A DNA stretch of 64,000 nt. Source: Hemerocallis citrina. Its lineage: Eukaryota > Streptophyta > Magnoliopsida > Asparagales > Asphodelaceae. The translations under genes were made by a program, and so were the position numbers. Within the stretch, counting starts at the first letter, position 1. Every line of letters begins with the position of its first letter. The stretch lies in contig JACEHZ010000598.1 of the NCBI GenBank assembly GCA_017893485.1, positions 331,001 to 395,000 of the forward strand, written 5' to 3'. This document shows, piece by piece, positions 57,256 through 64,000 of the stretch. The notes under the pieces were generated by a model that searched no databases, was not told the origin of the DNA, and saw nothing but the letters and a program-made list of their open reading frames with translations.

Positions 57256-58220
57256 TGTTGGAAATCGATTTCATTATATTGTACTCATCAAGATATACAA
57301 AATAATGTACTAATATGTCCAAAACCAATTTCAAATGAAGTAAATATTCGCCTCCAAAGTTAGCTTGTTAAAATGAAGAGTTGAACTTTTGCTTGATATG
57401 TGACATTTAAACTTAGTCCCATATTGGTAAGGAGCAAAAAGCAATTGAAGTTATAAATTAAAAACTGAGCCATAGAAGTGTGCCCTTAGAGGTATGAATA
57501 TTTTCTCCGAAGGGAGAACACACCCAATTTGGGCGTCGGTGTGGAACACACGCATGCCCGGCCGGACCGGGTTTGGGCTAAACTTATTTTTTTTTGCAAA
57601 AATTTAGCTCCTACGGGTTGATACTGGCAGTTGCAACTGTCATGACAGTTCTGTCTGAACAGTTGCAACAACTGCCACGAAATTAGGGTTATAAGTAGGA
57701 CAGGATTCTAATCAAATCCTGTGCCCATTTATATCTTCTCTATCACCATGTATCAACATAGCAGTATCACAAAACGCTGTCATCATTTTCTTTCTCGACC
57801 GAGCCTCCATTATTCGAGTGTAAGTTACTGAAGTTCTGACTGTTGTATCTTGGGAGACGACTGCCGTTAAAACCTGTGTACACCATTGCAGTGACAGAAT
57901 TAAACGTCTTAAGGACATTATTTCGACAAGCCTCAGCCTGTATTTTTCTTTCTTCACCATACTCAAGGTCGGAAATGAAGATAACATATCTTCTTTCTGT
58001 GCTTTGTGTACAATGATATACATTGTTTGCGAAACAGTCCCTTTAATTCACAATTATCAATGTTCGAATTGAAGATTCAGTATCTTCTTTTTGTTTTTTG
58101 TTGATAGTGAATTATACTGTTTGCGTAACAGTATAAGTTTTATTAAATTCGAGTAGAAATTTAATTCGTTATAATTAATTTTACATTAAAAAATTAAGTT
58201 TGTCTACATAAGGTATAACA
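57256..58220 (+). mobile_element. Solo LTR of a Copia-type element, 965 bp
   Basis: It starts TGTTGGAAATCG and ends AAGGTATAACA, with a perfect TSD CAGTT at 57251-57255 and 58221-58225. CTTAGTCCCATATTGG (about 57413) and a downstream leader with paired AGTATCTTCTTT blocks (57990 and 58080) support the plus orientation. The frames inside are short and not genes. Confidence 0.87.
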
Positions 58221-58361
58221 CAGTTAACAGTAACATTGTAAGATGAATAATATATAAGGTAATTAAAACAAACAATTTGTTAATGTCGACCCACAATGGT
58301 TCATCTAGGAAAGTTGTAAGTAAGTTGAAAACCTTTAGCCTAAGATGTTGTAATTTTCACA

Positions 58362-58363
<2 letters not shown>

Positions 58364-58439
<76 letters not shown>
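58364..58439. repeat. (TA)n microsatellite, about 38 units
   Basis: Uninterrupted TA dinucleotides; false Tyr-Ile frames arise on both strands. Confidence 0.97.
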
Positions 58440-58442
<3 letters not shown>

Positions 58443-58911
58443 ATCCATAATATTGCTTACATTATAGACTGAAATACACATACATACAAGGCAAAAATTA
58501 TGTGCAATTTCTATGGTGCGACTTGGATTTGACATAAAAAATTAAAATTGTTAGTAGTTGAATTTAAGCTGGGAAAGAAGGAAAGAAAGATAGATAGAAA
58601 CCTTGGATTCGTAGTAGTTGAATTTAAGATGAGTTTCCTGCAACTCACTGCTCGTTGCTCATGCTTTGGCGATCCTTCTTTATTTTATTTTTTTTCTCCG
58701 CAAGACTCACAAGTCACTACCGAACCGAGAGAGAAATTGTGAGTGATGCATGAGAGAGCCCAGTCCACTCGGGGATCCGGCCCACCAATTATTCTTTGTT
58801 GGTTGGGCTGACCAACCACACTTGCTATTGCTGGCCTTGGTTTATATTATATCTGCTGTCCCCGAAGCCCAAATGATTGAGCCACATGCAGTGAAGCTTT
58901 ATATAAACAAG
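58440..58911. other. Intergenic stretch, no gene
   Basis: The sequence TAGTAGTTGAATTTAAG occurs twice (about 58551 and 58611), a small tandem duplication. Otherwise nothing recognised. Confidence 0.55.
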
Positions 58912-58974
58912 TAAGGTTGCGTTTGTTTTGTTGTTTTGAAAAGAGTTTTCTGAATAGAGTTTTCTGAAAACTGT

Positions 58975-59940
58975 ATTCTGAAAATTGTTTTTCTGAAAAT
59001 GAGTTTAAAAGCTGTTTGGTTATATTTATTTCTGAAAACTGTATTCTGAAAGCTGTTTTTCTGAAAAAGAGAGTTTAAAAGCTGTTCTGTTATATTTCTA
59101 GCTGAAAACTGTTATCTGAAAGCTGTTTTTCTGAAAAAAGAGAGTTTAAAAGCTGTTCGGTTATATTTCTAGCTGAAAACTGTTATGTGAAAGCTGTTTT
59201 TCTGAAAAAGAGAGTTTAAAAGCTGTTCTGTTATATTTCTAGCTGGAAACTGTATTCTGGAAGATGTTTTTCTGAAAAAGAGAGTTTAAAAGCTGTTCTG
59301 TTATATTTTTAGCTGAAAACTGTTATCTGAAAGCTGTTTTTCTGAAAAAGAGAGTTTAAAAGCTGTTCGGTTATATTTCTAGCTGAAAACTGTATTCTGA
59401 AAGCTGTTTTTCTAAAAAAGAGAGTTTAAAAGCTGTTCGGTTATATTTCTAACTGAAAACTGTTATCTGAAAGCTGTTTTTCTGAAAAAGAGAGTTTAAA
59501 AGCTGTTCTGTTATATTTCTAGCTGAAAACTGTTATCTGAAAGCTGTTTTTCTAAAAAAGAGAGTTTAAAAGCTGTTCGGTTATATTTCTAGCTGAAAAC
59601 TGTTATCTGAAAGCTGTTTTTCTGAAAAAGAGAGTTTAAAAGCTATTCTGTTATATTTCTAGCTGAAAACTGTATTCTGAAAGCTGTTTTTCTGAAAAAG
59701 AGAGTTTAAAAGTTGTTCTGTTATATTTCTAGCTGAAAACTATTATCTGAAAGCTGTTTTTCTGAAAAAGAGAGTTTAAAAGTTGTTCGGTTATATTTCT
59801 AGCTGAAAAATGTTATCTGAAAGCTGTTTTCTGAAAAAAAGAGTTTAAAAGCTGTTCTGTTATATTTCTAGCTGAAAACTGTATTCTGAAAGCTGTTTTT
59901 TTCTGAAAAGGGGAGTTTAAAAGCTGTTCTGTTATATTTC
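58975..59940. repeat. 70-bp tandem repeat array, 14 units
   Basis: The unit contains GAGAGTTTAAAAGCTGTTC, TTATATTTCTAGCTGAAAAC and CTGAAAGCTGTTTTTCTG. GTTTAAAAG recurs 14 times at a steady 69-72 base spacing from about 59004 to 59915. Units vary mainly at TGTTMKG and ACTGTWWTCTG. Confidence 0.93.
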
Positions 59941-60689
59941 TGACAATTTTGAATATCAATTTGTATTCAGCATTTGCTGACATTTTTTTAATTGTTGCAG
60001 TTAGATTGCAATGTTGTACAAGTATGAGAACAATAAACCTGAGCAGCATGTGAATCGAGCAAAAATCAGACGCCATCATCTCCACGGTTGATTCTTCACG
60101 TTAGAGTACAAAATTTATTTCAAAATCTTGTATGTACATAATATAGATTCAGTGAGGTTTTGTGAAGCAACAAATCTCAGTTCATATATCAGTTATTCTA
60201 TTTGGATAAATGTTTTGATATTATCATTGCCTCTTTTGGTAATTGCAGTTCTTCAGTCTTAAATGAGGAGTATTTTTTAGTTTGTTTTGTTGAGATTGCA
60301 TGTGAGAGCAAGTAGTAGCAGTAGTCAGAAAGAAGATTGCATGTGAGATCAAATTAATCTTGAACTAGAATAAATAAGAGAGTTCAAGTGGACTTGCCTG
60401 TTAGTTGACGACGATGAAATTGAACACTAGAATAACGGGATCAGTAACCCGGGCAGTCGAACATGTGTGAGATGTGTGGCAGGCACGCCAAGTTAGCAAC
60501 TCCAATAATTCAAATAGCAATCAAGTGATCCAATCCCTTCAATAGCTCCAAGTTAGCACAACTCTAAACAACAACTCCTAAAGCAACCAACTCCAAATAG
60601 TAACTCAACCTCCAACACACCAAATAACAATCCACCCAACACCAAATACAATAAGATTCCCCTATTCCCAATACAACAGCAACCCCAAC

Positions 60690-61400
60690 AACACAGTGCT
60701 ATCCCCTTCTTCTTCTTTTTCTTCTTCGCCTTATCACAGACAGAGAGAGAGGGGGGAGATAGAAAGAGAGCGAGCGGGAGAACAGCGACGGGGACGGCTC
60801 AGGCGGCAACGCGACTGGAGGGGGAGCGGAGGACTCAGGCGACGGCAGCGGGATGCGGCGAAGGGGTCGAGGACGGCGGGAAGAGCGAGGACGGCGGTTG
60901 ACGAGGCTGAGCGGCGCTTCGGGACGAGCTCGGAGATGATGGCGACTTCGGGAGAAGAAGAGGTTGACGGTGACTGTGGAGCTCTTCGATAATGGAGCTC
61001 CGAACATGGTAGGCTCCGGCGGAAGAGGGTTGAAGACAGCGGCGTCGCGGTGGAGCCGCAACGGGGAGAGGGAGTAGTGGAGCACGGGCGACGGTGGCGG
61101 TGCTGCGAGCGGGAAGCGCTCTCGAGGAGGAGATGGCGGGAGAGGTCGAGCGGAGACTGGCGAAGACGGGGTGTCGCTTCGGAATGAGAGGCGGTGAGCG
61201 GACGACTGGGTAGCGAAGATGATGAGGATGGCGCTTCGGAGGTTGAAGACGATGGCACTTCGGTGATGGGTGCAGCGATGGAGAAGGTGGCGTGCTCGGT
61301 TGTAGCGAGCGAGCGGGAGGAGCAGGGAGATGGGAAAAGAATGGAGGAAGAAGACGAGCGAACGGGAGAAAAGAGAAACTCGTGAAGTGAGTGATGTGAG
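60690..61400 (-). other. GC-rich, low-complexity stretch with long false frames
   Basis: CT-rich at the left (60702-60730), then GC-rich. On the minus strand it resembles a plant 5' leader (Ser/Pro/Arg-rich frames of up to 250 codons in two registers). The overlapping registers and composition argue against a protein. It could be gene sequence acquired by the transposon at 58915. Confidence 0.4.
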
Positions 61401-61535
61401 AAGAGAGTAAAGGAGCTATTTTCGAAAAGAGGGGGGTATTTGTATTCTGAATAGTGTTTGGAAAAAACACTTAAAACAAACGCCAACTCAGGATATTATT
61501 TCAGAAAAAAAAAACGTGAAACAAACAGACCCTTA

Positions 61536-61760
61536 ATTAAATACTATATAAATTAACAGCTTACCCAAAAGTTTATAAAGAGATATATAGGTGAAGTTAT
61601 GGTATGATGGGGGATAACTTAACTGGATATATAGTTGTTCTCCGTGGCGTGGTGTGGCGTGGCTGGCCTGTCAGTCAGTCTAGTACTTGGGTGTGTGACT
61701 AATAATTAATGTATGTATGTTATTGGAATCTAGTCTCTCTCTCTATGAATTTATTGATTT
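61536..61760. other. Short intergenic stretch, no gene
   Basis: Nothing recognised between the tandem-array element and the Helitron. Confidence 0.55.
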
Positions 61761-61761
61761 A

Positions 61762-62317
61762 CTAGATGTGCCTGTAGGCACGTGCTTACGGTATATGTTC
61801 GGAATGATACAGTATATGAAGGTCTTGTAAACAGTAAAACAATAATTATGTAGCTCAGTTTGAATAGTAAAACAATAATTAGTTGTAAATAAAAGTTCAT
61901 GTTTCCATTGGTATATGTTGAAAAATAATTATAAATGGAAATGTAAAATCCAACTTCTTAGAACTTTGAGTGTAAAAAATGATGAAATTTAGCTGTTGAT
62001 GGAATATTTGTTATTTTCAATGTAACATGAGCAATAAAAAATTGCATAAAAAATCTAAAAATTTACAAACATAAAATATGAAAATATAAATTTCGGAGTA
62101 AATAGAGAGAGAGAGAGAGCGGGAGAGCGAGAGACAGAAAATAAATAAATAAATAAAGGAGTTGTTTTGAGAATTTAAATTTGAGTTTTGGGGGGGGGGG
62201 GGGGGACTTTTGGGCAGGAAAATATGTTTTTTGATGTTAGATCTGGACCATTGATTTCAACCATATTGAATAAGTGCCACTTCACTTGATAGCTTTCTTT
62301 GTGTTTTATTATATGGA
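61762..62317 (-). mobile_element. Non-autonomous Helitron, copy 3
   Basis: On the minus strand it starts A-flanked TCCATATAATAAAACAC (T flank on plus at 62318) and ends with the hairpin GTGCCTACAGGCAC (5-bp stem, 4-nt loop), then ATCTAG|T at 61762. It is close to copies 1 and 2. It contains an (AG)n run at 62105-62119 and a G run near 62192. Confidence 0.88.
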
Positions 62318-62439
62318 TACTCACGACAACAAAGTTGAAATATAGAGATTTGGGCTGTGTTAATTGATGACGATTATTATTGGCGGTTGTGCATAATTGA
62401 TAACTAGTCCTCGATTAGTTGAAGCATAGACAGCTTCAC

Positions 62440-63612
62440 GAAGCAATTCCCAAACTGACCTATTTTTAAAAAGTTTTTCCCAAACTGACCCACATTAAAA
62501 AAATTAAAAAACAAACCGACCCACTCGCTATCTCAGATAGCGAGTTTAGTAAAAATAAACTCGCTATCTGTGATAGCAAGTGTTGGTTTTGAGTTTTTTA
62601 GCTTCTTCCTTGGCCAAAATTCGCTGTCTCAAACAGCGGGTTTGTTTTAACCAAACTCGATGTTTTGAGATAGCGAGTGTTGATTGGAGTTTTTAACTTT
62701 CTCAACCCATACTTGTCGAGAACTACGAGAATTCGCAACAATATGAATGTAAGGGATAGGTCTAGCACAGGTATGGTAATGAAATGTTCGAAATGTAGGT
62801 TGCACGGACACAATATGCAGCGATGTAGTGCTAGAGGATAGCAAGTTCGGGTCAACATCATTTTGAACTATCTAAGAAAGCAAGTTTGAAGGCTGGATAT
62901 TGCTAAGAGCATCAGGCTCAAGACTCACTATCTCAGATAATGAGTTTGGGTCAAAATTCCCCGCTATCTGAGATAGCGAGGCACTTTGACCCAAACCCGC
63001 TATATGAGATAACGAGTCTTCAATCTGATGCTCTTAGCAATATCCAGCCTCCTAACTCGCTTCCTCATAAAGCAAGGAAGTTTGAACCATACTCGCTTTA
63101 TGAGATAGCGAGTTTAGGTCAAATATTTCAAAGACAAAATTGCAGTTGCAGTCTCACCTTTACATTCATATAAACACAACATATAACTCAAACCATAACC
63201 AATTAAAGGACAACTCAACTTCATCACCAATTCCACTGTACCCCTTTTCGCAAAATAACGAGTTCACGATTATTAAAGATCGAATTTGGGGACCAGGGAT
63301 GGAGAGTTAAGAGAAAGAGATAGAGGGAGAAAAGAAAGAAACGAGCCTGAAGTTTAAGAAAGCTCCAATCGACACTCACTATCTCAAACAGCGAGTTTGG
63401 TTAAAATATGCTCGGTGTTTTGAGACAACGAGTCTTGGCCAATGAAGAAACAAAAAAAAATTATAACCAACACTCGCTATCCCAGATAGCGAGTTGTTTT
63501 TGACTAAACTCGTTATCTGAGACAGCGAGTGGGTAATTTTGGGAATTTTTTTAAAAAGTAGATCAGTTTGGGAAAAAGCTTTCAAAAGGTGGGTGAGTTT
63601 GGGAAAAAATTC
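62440..63612. mobile_element. Palindrome-bearing foldback/MULE-like element P3
   Basis: The ends are GAAGCAATTCCCAAACTG and, inverted, GGAATTTTTTCCCAAACT. The perfect 9-bp TSD CAGCTTCAC is at 62431-62439 and 63613-63621. About twelve copies of a 23-base palindrome, consensus ACTCGCTATCT-N-AGATAGCGAGT, are spread through it. The best are at 62523-62545, 62559-62581, 62923-62945, 63091-63113, 63374-63396, 63472-63494 and 63508-63530. The centre is itself a hairpin with perfect 25-bp arms (62891-62915 and 63025-63049). No protein-coding frame. It is grouped with P1 and P2 by ends and palindromes. Confidence 0.85.
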
Positions 63613-63621
63613 CAGCTTCAC

Positions 63622-64000
63622 TGGACTTAATTGATCACCATCGCTGTAACATATATGAATATGAAAGTGCATGTAGCTAGCTACAGGCCTACAAGCAAGC
63701 ATAACACTTACCAGAATTATTATCGAAAAAAATAAAATTTGAAAATTTTGAATTTTACTTGGGTTTGTTATATGTAAGGAAGTAAATTAAATTAAATTAA
63801 ATTAAATTAAAATAACTTGTAATTTACACGTGCGATGCACGTCTTATTAAATTTAGTTTCTTAAAAGTAAAAATTCAAACATAGTATGAATTTGAACCTG
63901 AAACATCATCTATATTAGTTATGTATGTGCGCTACATATGTTGGGAAATTTACAAATGACATTAAGGTACTTTTTTTTTGCCTCTTATAAAAGGTTATAT
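63622..64000. other. Right edge, no gene; (AATTA)n repeat
   Basis: About six AAATT units at 63785-63812. CACGTGCGATGCACGT at 63827-63842 is a hairpin-like motif reminiscent of Helitron 3' ends, but no end was placed. Nothing else recognised. Confidence 0.5.

Larger units (their letters stand above)
58915..61532. mobile_element. Probable PIF/Harbinger-like non-autonomous element with tandem array
   Basis: The left end GGTTGCGTTTGTTTTG and the inverted right end GGGTCTGTTTGTTTC share the GGxxxxGTTTGTTT pattern seen at Harbinger and some hAT ends. The flanking trinucleotides are TAA (58912-58914) and TTA (61533-61535), near the TWA target of Harbinger but not identical. Inner sequences beside both ends are related (GTATTCTGAA, TTTTCTGAA / TTTCAGAAA). 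The body holds a 70-bp tandem array, an AT-rich part and a GC-rich leader-like part. No transposase. Confidence 0.5.

Noticed and set aside
60734..61486. A 250-codon minus-strand frame and an overlapping 211-codon frame
   Set aside because: Both are Ser/Pro/Arg low-complexity reads in different registers of the same GC-rich DNA inside a transposon, with no recognisable domain.
1..64000. CRISPR array, bacterial operon or phage-like system
   Set aside because: The only regular repeats are plant transposon arrays and microsatellites; the 70-bp array has no spacers.

Overview
This is a repeat-rich nuclear segment from a flowering plant, most likely a eudicot. The evidence is GT-AG introns, AT-rich non-coding DNA, long AT and C/G runs, and plant-type Copia and Ty3 LTRs, LINEs, hAT, MULE and Helitron elements. 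I see no bacterial-style operons, rRNA genes or intact tRNA genes, and I do not name a species.

One host gene can be assembled with confidence. It lies on the minus strand from 32706 down to 13361 and has eight coding exons. All splice phases agree and give one 507-residue reading frame: a RING-CH (MARCH-like) membrane E3 ubiquitin ligase with four predicted membrane segments. Its 19 kb length comes from transposons in its introns. Intron 2 holds a LINE with an unbroken endonuclease-reverse transcriptase frame. Intron 4 holds two joined Copia relics, one of them split by a solo LTR that carries a second solo LTR and a Helitron. Intron 6 holds a Copia remnant and a hAT-type MITE.

Layout. 1-4568: an LTR cut by the window edge and split by a 3.5 kb solo LTR (706-4239). 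5281-7039: a 5'-truncated LINE with a target-site duplication (TSD). 7290-11807: a long-TIR MULE with a 9-bp TSD and a LINE inside its left arm. 11817-13360: gene-poor DNA and the 3' flank of the ligase gene. 13361-32706: the ligase gene. 32959-36607: two palindrome-bearing MULE-like elements (one holding a solo LTR that holds a SINE) and a Helitron. 36694-41350: a second long-TIR MULE with a miniature LTR element (TRIM) inside. 41372-53690: an Ac-like hAT transposon containing a Copia element, which contains a second TRIM, which contains a Tat/Athila-like solo LTR. That Copia element also carries a fragment of a host methyltransferase gene. 54280-57049: a non-LTR element with an 18-bp TSD and a nested solo LTR. 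57256-58220: another solo LTR. 58915-61532: a probable Harbinger-like element with a 70-bp tandem array. 61762-62317: a third Helitron. 62440-63612: the clearest palindrome-bearing MULE, with a perfect 9-bp TSD.

The strongest novelty candidate is the group of three foldback elements at 32959, 34948 and 62440. They share MULE-like ends and many short palindromes built on a CGCTAT / ATAGCG core. Next come the four-level nest at 41372-53690 and the methyltransferase capture. All boundaries were read by eye; TSDs and TG...CA ends were checked base by base where quoted, but no alignment or database search was run.
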